Shown piece after piece: positions 23,752-32,531 of a stretch of DNA of 64,000 bases (its first letter is position 1; each line of letters begins with the position of its first letter). Position numbers and translations under genes: made by a program. The notes beneath the pieces are model-generated. The model ran no database searches, had not been told where the DNA came from, and worked only from the letters and a program-made list of their open reading frames with translations. Where the stretch lies: assembly GCA_029259745.1 (NCBI GenBank), contig JAJDEO010000017.1, positions 1 to 64,000 on the forward strand, in the 5' to 3' direction. This DNA comes from Planctomycetota bacterium. Its GTDB lineage: Bacteria; Planctomycetota; B15-G4.

Positions 23752-26091
23752 ATGACGCTCAACCTGGGCCACAAGCTGATCGGCGGCACGCTCTTGCTGC
23801 TCGTCGCGGTCTCGCTGCTCTTCACGTATCCGAAGATGCAGGAGGAACAGCGCCAGATCGAAGCGCAGTTCGAGAAGCAGGGCCATTCCGAAGCCCTGTC
23901 GGCTGCGAGCTCGTGCGTGGAGTGGATGATCACGGAGGACTACTCCTACGTGGACACCTACCTGCAGACCCTTTCAGCGAGCAAGCCTGGGCTCGTGTTT
24001 GCACATGTCACGCGCGACGACGGACAGATCATCGCGGAGTGGACGCCCGGCGACGACCGCACGACGCCGACGCACGCTTCGTTCTCGTCCCCCATCATCC
24101 TCGAGGGCATGGAAGACGAGCCACTCGGCCGCGTCACGCTCGGTGTCTCGAACGAATGGGTCGCCGCGCTCTTCGAGCAGCGCGTGCACAACTTGCTCGT
24201 CAACGTCGGCCTCATGGTCGCGACACTCGGCGCGCTGCTCTGGATGCTGAACCGCCGCCTCGTCTCGCGCCCGATCGAGAAGCTCGATCGCTTCGCCGAC
24301 GACCTCGGTGCCGGCGACCTCGAGACGTCGATCTCCCTGCAGTCCAAGGACGAGCTCGGCAATCTCGCGGCGACGATGGACGCCATGCGCCGTCGCCTTA
24401 GAAAGAGCTACGAAGAAGTACGCCAGCAGAACGAGAAGTTGCTGGAGGTCGACAAACTCAAGGACGAGTTCATCGGCACGATCAGCCACGAGATGCGCAC
24501 GCCGATGAACGGCGTGATCGGGATGACGAGCCTCCTGACCGACACGGCGATGACCGACGAGCAGCGCGAGTACGTCGCCACGATCCAGGGCTCGAGCAAC
24601 CACCTGCTGCGCCTCATCAACGACATCCTCGACATGTCGCGCCTGCAGGCCGGCCGCATGGAACTCTCGACCGATTCGTTCGACGTACACGACGTGCTCT
24701 ACTCCGTGGCCGAACGCGTCACCGACGAAGCCGACATGGCGGACACGCGCCTGCTCATCGACATCTCCGATGACGTCCCGATGTTCGTCCGGGGCGACGC
24801 CGCCCGCCTGCGTCAGGTGCTCACACACATCGGCTCGAACGCCGCGAAGTTCACCGACCGCGGTGAGATCACGTTCTCGGCCTCCGTCGCGAACAAGCAG
24901 GACGACGGCGCGCTCGCCATCACGTTCGCCGTGCACGACACCGGCATCGGCATCGCTGCCGAACACATCGGCCAGATCTTCGAGACGTTCAGTCAGGCCG
25001 ACAACTCCGACACGCGCAGCTACGGCGGCTCGGGCATCGGCCTCACGATCGCGAGCAACATCGTCGATCTCATGGGCAGCAAGATCGAGGTCGACAGCGA
25101 GCTCGGCAAGGGCAGCACGTTCCGCTTCACCGCCGACTTGCACGCCCTTCCCGAAGGCGAGACGGCCATCGACGAGTCCCAGGACGAGGCGCCGGTCGAC
25201 ATTCCGAAGGCTCTGAGCGGCAAGCGCGTGCTCGTCGTCGTGGACCACGCGTGCGAGCGGCGACACGTTGTCGCGGCACTCGAGCGGGCGGCCTGCGAGA
25301 TCGTCGAGGCCGAAGACGGCGGAGCTGCGCTACAGCTCATCGCCGATGCGAACCACGCCGAGAAGCCGTTCGACCTCGCCGTGCTCGACGCAGGGATCGA
25401 CGCGTCGTTCCTGGCGCACGGCCTGCGCGACGGCCCCGCGCAGTCGAGCATCCCCGCTCTCCTCCTCCACCCGCGCGGGCAGCTCCCGAAAATCGACGAC
25501 AGCGTGGCGACGGACCACACGTCGATGATCGGCATGCCCGCCCGCGGCGTGCACATCCACGCGGCGCTCGCCGAGCTCCTCGATCGCGCCAGCCGGCCCG
25601 CCCCCACCCCCGCCGCGAAGCCGGCACCCGAAGCCGTTGCGCCCGAAGCGGCGGCCGAATCCCCCGTTGCCGCCGCAGCGGCCGCAGCCGCGGATCACGG
25701 CGCCTCACTCGAGGTCCTGATCGTCGAGGACAACACCGTCAATCAGACGCTCGCCAAGCGCGTCGTTGCGAAGCAGGGTCACCGCAGCCGTGTCGCGGCC
25801 AACGGCCAAGAAGCCCTCGACGCCTATGACGCCGAAGTCCCCGACGTCATCCTCATGGACTGCCAGATGCCCGTCATGGACGGCTTCGACGCCACGCGCT
25901 CGATCCGCGAGCGCGAGCAGGCCACGGGCATCCACACCCCGATCATCGCCCTGACAGCGCACGCGATGGCCGGCGACCGCCAGAAGTGCATCGACGCGGG
26001 CATGGACGACTACATCCCGAAGCCGTTCAAGCCGGCCGACATCGCCGGTGCCTTCGAGCGCTGGACGTCGGTCGGTCAGAACGAGGAATGA
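23752..26091 (+). CDS. Membrane-bound hybrid histidine kinase with two receiver domains
   Basis: A 779-residue sensor kinase. TM1 (about 10-27) and TM2 (about 147-166) flank an extracytoplasmic domain of some 115 residues. Then follow a HAMP domain (about 167-222), a HisKA domain with ISHEMRTPMNGVIG (His near 245), a HATPase domain with TGIGIA and GGSGIGLTIA boxes, a first receiver (about 490-600), an Ala/Pro linker (about 612-648) and a second receiver (about 654-770). The second receiver is intact (IVEDN, VILMDCQMPVMDG with Asp near 702, Lys in IPKPF). The first is degenerate: one N-terminal acidic residue is missing and the conserved Lys is replaced. The PhnD-like gene upstream may supply its sensor. 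Confidence 0.88.
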   Translation: MTLNLGHKLIGGTLLLLVAVSLLFTYPKMQEEQRQIEAQFEKQGHSEALSAASSCVEWMITEDYSYVDTYLQTLSASKPGLVFAHVTRDDGQIIAEWTPGDDRTTPTHASFSSPIILEGMEDEPLGRVTLGVSNEWVAALFEQRVHNLLVNVGLMVATLGALLWMLNRRLVSRPIEKLDRFADDLGAGDLETSISLQSKDELGNLAATMDAMRRRLRKSYEEVRQQNEKLLEVDKLKDEFIGTISHEMRTPMNGVIGMTSLLTDTAMTDEQREYVATIQGSSNHLLRLINDILDMSRLQAGRMELSTDSFDVHDVLYSVAERVTDEADMADTRLLIDISDDVPMFVRGDAARLRQVLTHIGSNAAKFTDRGEITFSASVANKQDDGALAITFAVHDTGIGIAAEHIGQIFETFSQADNSDTRSYGGSGIGLTIASNIVDLMGSKIEVDSELGKGSTFRFTADLHALPEGETAIDESQDEAPVDIPKALSGKRVLVVVDHACERRHVVAALERAACEIVEAEDGGAALQLIADANHAEKPFDLAVLDAGIDASFLAHGLRDGPAQSSIPALLLHPRGQLPKIDDSVATDHTSMIGMPARGVHIHAALAELLDRASRPAPTPAAKPAPEAVAPEAAAESPVAAAAAAAADHGASLEVLIVEDNTVNQTLAKRVVAKQGHRSRVAANGQEALDAYDAEVPDVILMDCQMPVMDGFDATRSIREREQATGIHTPIIALTAHAMAGDRQKCIDAGMDDYIPKPFKPADIAGAFERWTSVGQNEE

Positions 26092-26290
26092 CGGTCAGTC
26101 CCCCACGCGGTTGGTGATCCGCGCCTCTCCATTGTGCAAGCTCGCTCGGTAGAGCCGCCGAGTGAGCGCGGCATCGGAGATGCACGATGGCCACCACACT
26201 GCCCGCCGCCGTCCCGAACTGTGGGACGCCGGACCGCTGTCGTCGACGCCGACGTGCGCGGTGGCACGCACCGCGCGGACACCGGCTCAC

Positions 26291-27013
26291 ATGACAGAGT
26301 CACGTCAGCCGCCGTTCGACCGCATCGTCTTCGACTGCGACTCCACGCTGTCGAGCATCGAAGGCATCGACGTCCTCGGCGGCGAACACCGCGCCGAGAT
26401 CGAAGCGCTCACGAATGCCGCGATGGCCGGCGAGGTGTCGCTCGACTCGGTCTACGGCAAGCGCCTCGAGCGCATCGCCCCGTCGCGGCTCCAGGTGGCC
26501 ACGCTCGGACGCACGTACGTCGAGAACGCGCTGCCCGGTGCGCGCGAGCTCGTCGCCGGACTGGCATCGCTGGGTAAGGAAGTGCGCATCGTGTCCGGCG
26601 GCCTGCACCTCGCTGTCGTGGCGTTCGGACAGTGGCTCGGCCTGCAAAGCCTGCACGTCCACGCCGTGAAGATCTACTTCGACGAGCACTCCCACTACCG
26701 CGCCTTCGAGAAGACCAGCCCGCTGGCGCGCAGTGGTGGCAAGCGCGAGCTCGTGCAGAGCTGGGAGACCAAGCGGACGGCGTTCGTCGGCGACGGCATC
26801 ACCGACGCCGAGGTGCGTGACGTCGTCTCGTCGTTCATCTGCTTCGCTGGCGTCGTCAAGCGCGACGAGGTCGCGGCCCAGGCCGACGCGGTGATCGAGG
26901 AACCCAACCTCGCCAAGCTCGTCGACGTCCTCTGCACCGACGCCGAGCGTGCGCGGCTGGCACGCGATCCGCGCCAACGCAACCTCGTGCGGCTGGCCGA
27001 CCTTCCGGCCTGA
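26291..27013 (+). CDS. SerB-like HAD phosphatase
   Basis: The 240-residue protein has the HAD motif I FDCDSTLS (about 13-20) with the nucleophilic and acid/base Asp, motif II in IVSGGLH (about 104), and motif IV FVGDGITDAE (about 170). This pattern and the GEVSLDSVYGKRLERI block match phosphoserine phosphatase (SerB) and its relatives. A class V aminotransferase is encoded two genes on, which would fit serine synthesis. Other HAD-IB phosphatases remain possible. The ATG 26291 is chosen because the preceding codons are not family-like. Confidence 0.75.
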   Translation: MTESRQPPFDRIVFDCDSTLSSIEGIDVLGGEHRAEIEALTNAAMAGEVSLDSVYGKRLERIAPSRLQVATLGRTYVENALPGARELVAGLASLGKEVRIVSGGLHLAVVAFGQWLGLQSLHVHAVKIYFDEHSHYRAFEKTSPLARSGGKRELVQSWETKRTAFVGDGITDAEVRDVVSSFICFAGVVKRDEVAAQADAVIEEPNLAKLVDVLCTDAERARLARDPRQRNLVRLADLPA

Positions 27014-27015
27014 CG

Positions 27016-27591
27016 TCAGCGGCGCTCCTGCGCGAACGCGACGATGTCGGGAAAGAACGCGGCGAACTCGTCGACGATGTCATCGACGTGCGCGCCGAGT
27101 TCGTCACCCGCCGTCGCCAGGACAGCGCCGTGTCGCGTGCGCTTCGAAAGTCGCGCCAGCGACGCCACCGTGCCCTCGAGCGTCATGTACGAGCCGAGAA
27201 GATCGTTGCGCCGCATGATCGGCGCGGCGCGCCGCAACGTGTCGGGCAAACGTGCGAGGTTGTCCTCGAGATCGGCATAGAGGCGCGCACAGAACTCCCC
27301 GTGAGGAACGTCGGTCCAGCGTGCCCAGTCGAGCGAGAGTGCGTAGTCGTAGGCGACGTCGGCGACGACAGGGGCGTAGTGCCGGAAGGCCGGGCGCAGA
27401 CGCGTGCACGTGCTGCGGAAGGCGTCATGGGCGTCGGTGTAGCGATCGAGGGCGTGGTGCAACTCGACGCCGGCGCGCAGATCGTCGTCGAGGGCGTCGA
27501 CGTCGACACCCTTGAGGAAGTCGCCGAGGAACGCGCCGATGCGGAGACCGACGTCGTCGCCGGCGAGCACGGAATGCGCGAGGAAGTTCAT
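27016..27591 (-). CDS. AcpH-like acyl carrier protein phosphodiesterase
   Basis: The 191-residue protein starts with MNFLAHSVLAG and GAFLGDFLKG, and has the His/Asp pattern (ELHHALDRYTDAH) of the AcpH/DUF479 family, an HD-type hydrolase that removes the 4'-phosphopantetheine group from acyl carrier protein. Its length equals the family norm (about 193). It is convergent with the SerB-like gene (2 nt between stops) and divergent from the aminotransferase. A TTGACA, an 18-bp spacer and CAGACT lie upstream, with the hexamer 6 nt before ATG 27591. Confidence 0.75.
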   Translation of the reverse strand: MNFLAHSVLAGDDVGLRIGAFLGDFLKGVDVDALDDDLRAGVELHHALDRYTDAHDAFRSTCTRLRPAFRHYAPVVADVAYDYALSLDWARWTDVPHGEFCARLYADLEDNLARLPDTLRRAAPIMRRNDLLGSYMTLEGTVASLARLSKRTRHGAVLATAGDELGAHVDDIVDEFAAFFPDIVAFAQERR

Positions 27592-27597
27592 CGGCGG

Positions 27598-27627
27598 AGT
27601 CTGTTGCAGGGCACTTCTGTGTGTCAA
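27598..27627 (-). promoter_or_regulatory. Promoter with consensus -35 and leaderless spacing
   Basis: On the minus strand TTGACA (27627-27622) and CAGACT (27603-27598) are separated by 18 bp, and the -10 ends 6 nt before ATG 27591. This is the only candidate in the window with a perfect -35 at proper spacing. Confidence 0.5.
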
Positions 27628-27676
27628 CGCTGCACGTTACCGTCGTCAGCGCGAGCAGCCTTCCCGGACCCCTCCG

Positions 27677-28780
27677 ATGAAACTCTTCATTCCCGGCCCC
27701 ACCCACGTCCGCCCCGAAATCCTCGCGGCCCAGGCGGCGCCGATGATCAGTCACCGCGGCGAGGCCATGCAGGAGCTGCTTGCGGCCGTGCTGCCCGGTG
27801 TGCGCGAGGCCTTCGGAACTCGGGGCGACGTGATCGTCCTGAGCTGTTCGACGACGGGCGCGATGGAGGCCATCTCGCGCAGCTTGCTGGGCGGCGGCGC
27901 GCGGGCGCTGCACCTCCTGAACGGCAACTTTTCGACGCTCTGGTCGCAGCTCTCGAAGAACTGCGGGTTCGATGTGATCACCGAGGAGAGGCCGTGGGGA
28001 GCGGGCTATGACGAAGCAACCGTGAGCGCAACGCTCGCCGGACTTGATGAGCGCCCCGACGTCGTCTTCGTCACGCACTGCGCGACGTCGACGGGCGCGC
28101 TGTCCGACATCGCCGGCGTCGTGCGGGCCGTGCGCGCCGTGGCTCCCGACGCCCTCGTCTGCGCCGACGTCACGTCGTCGGCGGCGGGCGTGCCGATCGA
28201 CTTCGACGCCATCGACCTCGACATCGCGGTCGGCGGCGCCCAGAAGGCCTGGGCACTGCCGCCGGCACTCACCCTCGCAGCGCTCAGCCCACGCGCAGCG
28301 GCGCGCATGCAGGGCAACCCGAACCGCGGCCAGGCCCACGACCTCGTCGCCGCCCTCGCCTACCAGAACGACACGGGCATGACGATGACGACGCCGTCGA
28401 TCCCCGTCATCCAAGCCCTGCGCCGACAGATCGACGACATCCACGCCGCCGGAGGCTTCGCCGCGCGCTTCGAACGCCACCGCACGATGCAGCAGCTCGT
28501 GCTCGACTGGGTCGCGGCACGCAGGCTCACGACGTTGGCCGACCCCGCCTTCCGCAGCCCGACCGTCACGTCCATCGCCTGCGGTGGGCGCTTCGTGATC
28601 GCCGACCTCCTCGCCGGCTATCGCGAGGCGGGCTTCTTCGTCGGCGGCGGCTATGGGAAGACGCAGGCGACGCACTGGCGGATCGGTCACATGGGTGATC
28701 ACACGCCCGAGGACGTCGAAGAGCTCCTCGCCGTCACCGACACGATCCTCACGCGCGTCGGCTCCGCCCCGGCGACCTGA
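27677..28780 (+). CDS. Class V aminotransferase (serine-pyruvate/alanine-glyoxylate type)
   Basis: A 367-residue fold-type I PLP enzyme. FIPGPTHVRPEIL at the N-terminus and ISHRGEAMQELL are typical of alanine-glyoxylate/serine-pyruvate aminotransferases and the related phosphoserine aminotransferases. The PLP lysine is in GGAQKAW (about 200), with the PLP-binding Asp in VCADVTSSAAG (about 178). GYGKTQATHWRIGHMGD near the end also matches. With a SerB-like phosphatase close by, a role as phosphoserine aminotransferase is plausible but not proven. The DinB gene follows 28 bp downstream on the same strand. Confidence 0.82.
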   Translation: MKLFIPGPTHVRPEILAAQAAPMISHRGEAMQELLAAVLPGVREAFGTRGDVIVLSCSTTGAMEAISRSLLGGGARALHLLNGNFSTLWSQLSKNCGFDVITEERPWGAGYDEATVSATLAGLDERPDVVFVTHCATSTGALSDIAGVVRAVRAVAPDALVCADVTSSAAGVPIDFDAIDLDIAVGGAQKAWALPPALTLAALSPRAAARMQGNPNRGQAHDLVAALAYQNDTGMTMTTPSIPVIQALRRQIDDIHAAGGFAARFERHRTMQQLVLDWVAARRLTTLADPAFRSPTVTSIACGGRFVIADLLAGYREAGFFVGGGYGKTQATHWRIGHMGDHTPEDVEELLAVTDTILTRVGSAPAT

Positions 28781-28808
28781 GGCCTCACCCTTCCCCGCGG
28801 ATCTCGCC

Positions 28809-29297
28809 ATGACCACGCCCTACGCCTCCCTCGCCGATCAGTTCGCCTTCAACGACAAGGCGCTCGCGATGTTCAGCTCAGGCTTCGAAGGTGACGACTG
28901 GTTGCACCGCGGCGAAGGCCGCTCCAATCACGCTCTGTGGTTGCTCGGGCACATGACGCACTACCGCCGCTGGATGGCGCGCGAGTTGTTCGATGTGGAT
29001 GTCTCGACCGACCTCGGTGAGCGTTTCGCGATGGGCTCGACGCGTGACGACGACGTCGAGAGCACGCCGCCCGAGGAGCTCCGAGCGGCCTACGTCGCCG
29101 CCGGTGACGTCGTGCGCGCGCAGCTCCGCGAACTTACCGAGGAAGCCGGCGCCGTCGCACTCGCCGACGACCCCGGCATGCCCGACGGCTCGAAGACGGT
29201 GGGCGACGTGGCGCGCTTCCTCTTCTTCCACGAGTCGATGCACATCGGTCAGGTCGGCCTGCTGCGGCGCTGCATGGGCAAGGACGGCCTGTTCTGA
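28809..29297 (+). CDS. DinB-family protein
   Basis: The 162-residue protein fits the DinB/YfiT four-helix bundle superfamily. The metal-binding histidines appear in HALWLLGHMTHYRRW (about 38-52) and in FLFFHESMHIGQVGLLRR (about 138-155). Some members are thiol-dependent transferases, while many have no known activity. It follows the aminotransferase gene and precedes trmO on the same strand, so all three probably share a transcript. Confidence 0.8.
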   Translation: MTTPYASLADQFAFNDKALAMFSSGFEGDDWLHRGEGRSNHALWLLGHMTHYRRWMARELFDVDVSTDLGERFAMGSTRDDDVESTPPEELRAAYVAAGDVVRAQLRELTEEAGAVALADDPGMPDGSKTVGDVARFLFFHESMHIGQVGLLRRCMGKDGLF

Positions 29298-29308
29298 GCG
29301 ACGACGTG

Positions 29309-30004
29309 ATGCTCGCGCCGCTTGGAGTCCTGCGCACGCCGTTCCCCGAAAAGTTCGGCATCCCACGTCAGGCCGGGCTCGTCGACGTCGCCGCAACCCT
29401 CGCGCTCGACCCGACGCGCTGCCCGCCGGCGTCCGTGCGCGGGCTCGACGACGTCTCGCACGTCTGGCTGATCGTCGTCTTCCGCGCCGCCGGTACCGCG
29501 CCGACCGTGCGCCCGCCGCGTTTCGGTGGCAACGAACGCCGCGGCGTCTTCGCGACCCGCTCGCCCTTCCGCCCCAATCCGCTCGGCCTGTCGCTCGTCG
29601 CGCTCGAGCGCATTGAAATCGACGGGGGCCAGGTGACGCTGCATCTGCGCGGCATCGACCTGCTCGACAACACGTCGGTCCTGGACGTGAAACCCTACCT
29701 TCCCTGGGCCGACGCCCTCCCCGACGCCCGCGGTCCCGAGCGGCCGCACCCGCGCGCGGTCACGCTCGCCACCACCGCCCGCGCACAACTCGAGGCGCTC
29801 GAAGCCGACGGACGCCCCGACCTCCTGCGACTCGTCACCGAACTGGTGGCTCAAGACCCGCGTCCGGCCTATCACCAGGACTCTCCCGACCGTAGCTATG
29901 GAATGTCCGTCCTCGACACCAACGTCCGCTTCTGCATCACGTCCGCGGGTTGCCTCCACGTCACCGAAGTCGGCCCGCGGGAGACCGACACGCGCGACGC
30001 GTAG
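29309..30004 (+). CDS. TrmO/TsaA-family tRNA methyltransferase
   Basis: The 231-residue protein has the TsaA-type beta-barrel signature. Visible blocks are GVLRTPFPEKFGIPRQAGL, LDDVSHVWLIVVF, GVFATRSPFRPNPLGLSLV and LDVKPYLPWAD. TrmO uses S-adenosylmethionine to N6-methylate t6A37 of tRNA-Thr. The C-terminal extension with DPRPAYHQD and YGMSVLDTNVRF is also found in the family. ATG 29309 is preferred over a GTG one codon upstream. The gene lies 11 bp after the DinB gene. Confidence 0.85.
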   Translation: MLAPLGVLRTPFPEKFGIPRQAGLVDVAATLALDPTRCPPASVRGLDDVSHVWLIVVFRAAGTAPTVRPPRFGGNERRGVFATRSPFRPNPLGLSLVALERIEIDGGQVTLHLRGIDLLDNTSVLDVKPYLPWADALPDARGPERPHPRAVTLATTARAQLEALEADGRPDLLRLVTELVAQDPRPAYHQDSPDRSYGMSVLDTNVRFCITSAGCLHVTEVGPRETDTRDA

Positions 30005-30025
30005 CGCCACTTGCAAGCCGTCCGG

Positions 30026-30031
30026 TACCTT
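30026..30031 (+). promoter_or_regulatory. -10-like element (TACCTT) before the ABC operon
   Basis: TACCTT ends 6 nt before ATG 30038 and no ribosome-binding site is present. No -35 at normal spacing was found, so confidence is low. Confidence 0.3.
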
Positions 30032-30037
30032 GCTTCC

Positions 30038-30730
30038 ATGGCCCTCCTCGAGATTTTGAACCTCACCAAAGGCTTCCGATCACCCGACGGAAGCGTGACA
30101 CCGATCCTCGACGTCCCGAGCTTCTCCCTCGACGCCGGCGCGCAGGTCGCACTGGCCGGGTCGAGCGGCTCTGGCAAGACGACGCTGCTGCATCTCATCG
30201 CCGGCATCCTCACGCCCGACAGCGGCTCGGTCGAAGTCGACGGCACGTCGGTGCACACGCTGAGCGAGTCGAAGCGTGATGCCTTCCGCGCGCGCAACAT
30301 CGGCTACGTCTTCCAGACGTTCAACCTGCTCGGCGGCTTCACGGCGCTCGAGAACGTGCTGCTCGGGATGACGTTCGGCCCGGGTGCCGATCGCGAGTTC
30401 GCGAAGAGCCTCCTCGAGCGACTCGACCTCGCCGACCGACTCGATCACCGGCCGGGTCAGCTGTCGATCGGACAGCAGCAGCGCGTCGCCCTTGCGCGCG
30501 CACTCGCGAACCGACCGCGCCTCGTGCTCGCCGATGAGCCCACGGGCAACCTCGACCGCAAGCGTTCCTCCGAAGCCCTCGACATGATCCGCGAGATGTG
30601 CGCCGAACAGGATGCCGCGCTGTTGCTCGTCACGCACGACAGCGACGCGCTCGCGAAGTTCGACACGACCATGGACCTCACCGACGTGAACCGCGCGTCG
30701 ACGGCGTTCGTCGACCGGAGCGTGAACTGA
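30038..30730 (+). CDS. ABC transporter ATP-binding protein (LolD/MacB type)
   Basis: The 230-residue cytoplasmic ATPase has Walker A GSSGSGKTT (about 43-51), the Q-loop in YVFQTFNLLGGFTALENV, the signature LSIGQQQRVALARAL (about 143-157), Walker B LVLADEPTGNLD (about 163-174) and the switch His in LLVTHD. FNLL..TALENV is typical of MacB/LolD-type ATPases that pair with FtsX-like permeases rather than classical importers. It is the first gene of a four-gene run with one-base and ATGA overlaps. Confidence 0.88.
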   Translation: MALLEILNLTKGFRSPDGSVTPILDVPSFSLDAGAQVALAGSSGSGKTTLLHLIAGILTPDSGSVEVDGTSVHTLSESKRDAFRARNIGYVFQTFNLLGGFTALENVLLGMTFGPGADREFAKSLLERLDLADRLDHRPGQLSIGQQQRVALARALANRPRLVLADEPTGNLDRKRSSEALDMIREMCAEQDAALLLVTHDSDALAKFDTTMDLTDVNRASTAFVDRSVN

Positions 30731-31968
30731 TGGGCACGCTCTGGATGATCGTGCGCCGCAGCCTGCGCCAGCACGCCCTGTCGACGGCCGTGACGGTGGT
30801 TTCGGTGGCTCTCGCCGCCGGGCTCGTCATGTCGGTCTTTGCGGTCAGCAAGCAGACGCGCGACGCCTTCACGGGCGGCGAGATCGGCTACGACGCCGTG
30901 CTCGGCGCGCGCGGCTCGCCGCTGCAGCTCGTCCTCAACACCGTCTACCACCTCGAGACGTCGCCGGGGAACATCCCCTGGAGTCTCTACCAATCGATCA
31001 AGAATGAACGCGGGGTGACAGCCGCCGTGCCCTACGCCGTTGGCGACAACTACCGCGGCTGGCGCATCGTCGGCACAACCGAACAGGCCTTCGCCGAGCA
31101 GCAGTTCGCGGCGACGAACCCCGGTGGCCGCTCGTTCGACGAGCGCTACCCCGAGGCCGTCATCGGCGCCGAAGTCGCGCGCAAGGCCGGGCTCACGGTC
31201 GGCTCGAAGTTCAGCCCCTACCACGGGCTGATCTTCAAGGAGTCGGAGAAGCACGCGGACGTCTACACCGTCGTCGGCGTGCTCGAGCCCACCAACTCAC
31301 CGTCCGACCGCGTCATCTGGATCCCGATCGAAGGCATCTTCCGCATGGAAGGCCACGTGCTGCGCGGGACGGGTGAGGTCTACGAGCCAGCCACCGGCGC
31401 CTCGATCCCCGACGAGCACAAGGAGGTCTCGGCCGTGATGTTGCGCCTCGGGGGGCGGACGGGCGTGCGGCTCGACCAGACGATCAACCGCCAGGGCACC
31501 GTGGCTACGCTGGCGTATCCGATCGAGAAATCGATGGCCGAGCTCTTCGAGAAGATGGGCTGGGTCGTGAAGGTGCTCGAGCTCGTCGCGTATCTCGTCG
31601 TGGTGGTGGCGGCCGGAGCGATCTTGGCGAGCCTCTACAACACGATGAACGAGCGGCGCCGAGAGTTCGCGATCCTGCGCGCCCTCGGAGCGCGCAAGGG
31701 CACCGTCTTCGCGGCCATCGTGCTCGAATCCTCGACGATCGCGTTGCTCGGCTCGCTGGTGGGCTATGTCATCTATGCGGCGATCCTCGGCACTGCCGCC
31801 GCTGTCGTCCGCAGCCAGACCGGTGTCGTCATGGAGGTGACGGATGTCCATCCGGCCCTCTGGTGGACGCCCGCGGGTATGATGGTGGTCGGTGCTATCG
31901 CTGGTCTGCTGCCCGCTTTCAAGGCCTACTCGACCGATGTCGCGGCCAGCCTCGTCCCCGGGTCCTGA
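30730..31968 (+). CDS. FtsX/MacB-like ABC permease
   Basis: The 412-residue membrane protein has TM1 (about 16-36, STAVTVVSVALAAGLVMSVF), a large periplasmic domain (about 40-275), and three C-terminal TM helices (about 285-307, 330-355 and 372-395). This is the MacB/LolC/FtsX topology. RRREFAILRALGARKGTVFAAIVLESS is the cytoplasmic coupling region before TM3. Its start overlaps the ATPase stop by one base (TGATG). MacB-type systems move substrates out of the inner membrane or drive periplasmic processes rather than uptake of small solutes. Confidence 0.85.
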   Translation: MGTLWMIVRRSLRQHALSTAVTVVSVALAAGLVMSVFAVSKQTRDAFTGGEIGYDAVLGARGSPLQLVLNTVYHLETSPGNIPWSLYQSIKNERGVTAAVPYAVGDNYRGWRIVGTTEQAFAEQQFAATNPGGRSFDERYPEAVIGAEVARKAGLTVGSKFSPYHGLIFKESEKHADVYTVVGVLEPTNSPSDRVIWIPIEGIFRMEGHVLRGTGEVYEPATGASIPDEHKEVSAVMLRLGGRTGVRLDQTINRQGTVATLAYPIEKSMAELFEKMGWVVKVLELVAYLVVVVAAGAILASLYNTMNERRREFAILRALGARKGTVFAAIVLESSTIALLGSLVGYVIYAAILGTAAAVVRSQTGVVMEVTDVHPALWWTPAGMMVVGAIAGLLPAFKAYSTDVAASLVPGS

Positions 31969-31997
31969 GCCCGGAGCCGTCTTCCTTGGAGTCTCCG

Positions 31998-32531
31998 ATG
32001 TCGACCCTTCGACGTCTCGCGCTGTTCTCGGCAATCGCCGCAGCTCTGTCCCTCGGCGCCTGTGGCGAGGGGCATGATCACGATCACGATCACGATCACG
32101 ACCATGCCCACGATCACGGCGATCACGACCACGATGACCACGATCATTCCGGGCACGCGCACGCCGCGCCGCACGGTGGCGCGCTGGCCGAGCTCGGTGC
32201 CCACCAGGGACACGTCGAGTTCGTCCTCGACGCGTCCAACGGCGAGCTGATTCTGTACGTCCTCGACGCGGGCGCCGAAGCCGGCGTGCGCAGCGCCTCA
32301 GAGGCCCTCGACGTCGCGATCGACACCGGCAGCGACACGTTCGATGTCTCGCTCGCGGCCCAGCCGAACGCGCTGAGCGGCGAGTCCGTCGGCGACTCGT
32401 CGGTTTTCGTCGGGACGCACGAGAGCCTCGTCGGTCAGGAGACGTTCACGGCCACGATCGCGTCGCTCGACTTCAAAGGACAGGCGTTCACGGACATCGC
32501 CGTCCCCTACCCGGAAGGCGCCGAAGAATGA
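31998..32531 (+). CDS. His/Asp-rich lipoprotein, probable metal-binding
   Basis: The 177-residue lipoprotein has a signal and lipobox (LSLGAC, Cys near 22) followed by an alternating His-Asp stretch (about 25-50), then HSGHAHAAPHGG, which would bind several divalent metal ions such as zinc. The rest (about 60-177) is a beta-rich domain of unknown fold (GHVEFVLDASNGELILYVLD). It sits between an FtsX-like permease and a DUF3299-like lipoprotein, an arrangement like the zinc-responsive Zrg genes of Vibrio, in which ZrgA is His-rich. That link is by context and composition only. Confidence 0.7.
   Translation: MSTLRRLALFSAIAAALSLGACGEGHDHDHDHDHDHAHDHGDHDHDDHDHSGHAHAAPHGGALAELGAHQGHVEFVLDASNGELILYVLDAGAEAGVRSASEALDVAIDTGSDTFDVSLAAQPNALSGESVGDSSVFVGTHESLVGQETFTATIASLDFKGQAFTDIAVPYPEGAEE
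32073..32150 (+). repeat. In-frame CACGAT-type hexanucleotide repeat
   Basis: GATCAC/GACCAC units are repeated imperfectly and encode the His-Asp tract of the lipoprotein. The repeat is coding, preserves the frame and could change length by slippage. Confidence 0.75.

Noticed and set aside
32073..32150. Short regular repeat that could be read as a CRISPR or regulatory array
   Set aside because: It is a hexanucleotide microsatellite within a coding frame for the His-Asp tract; there are no spacers.
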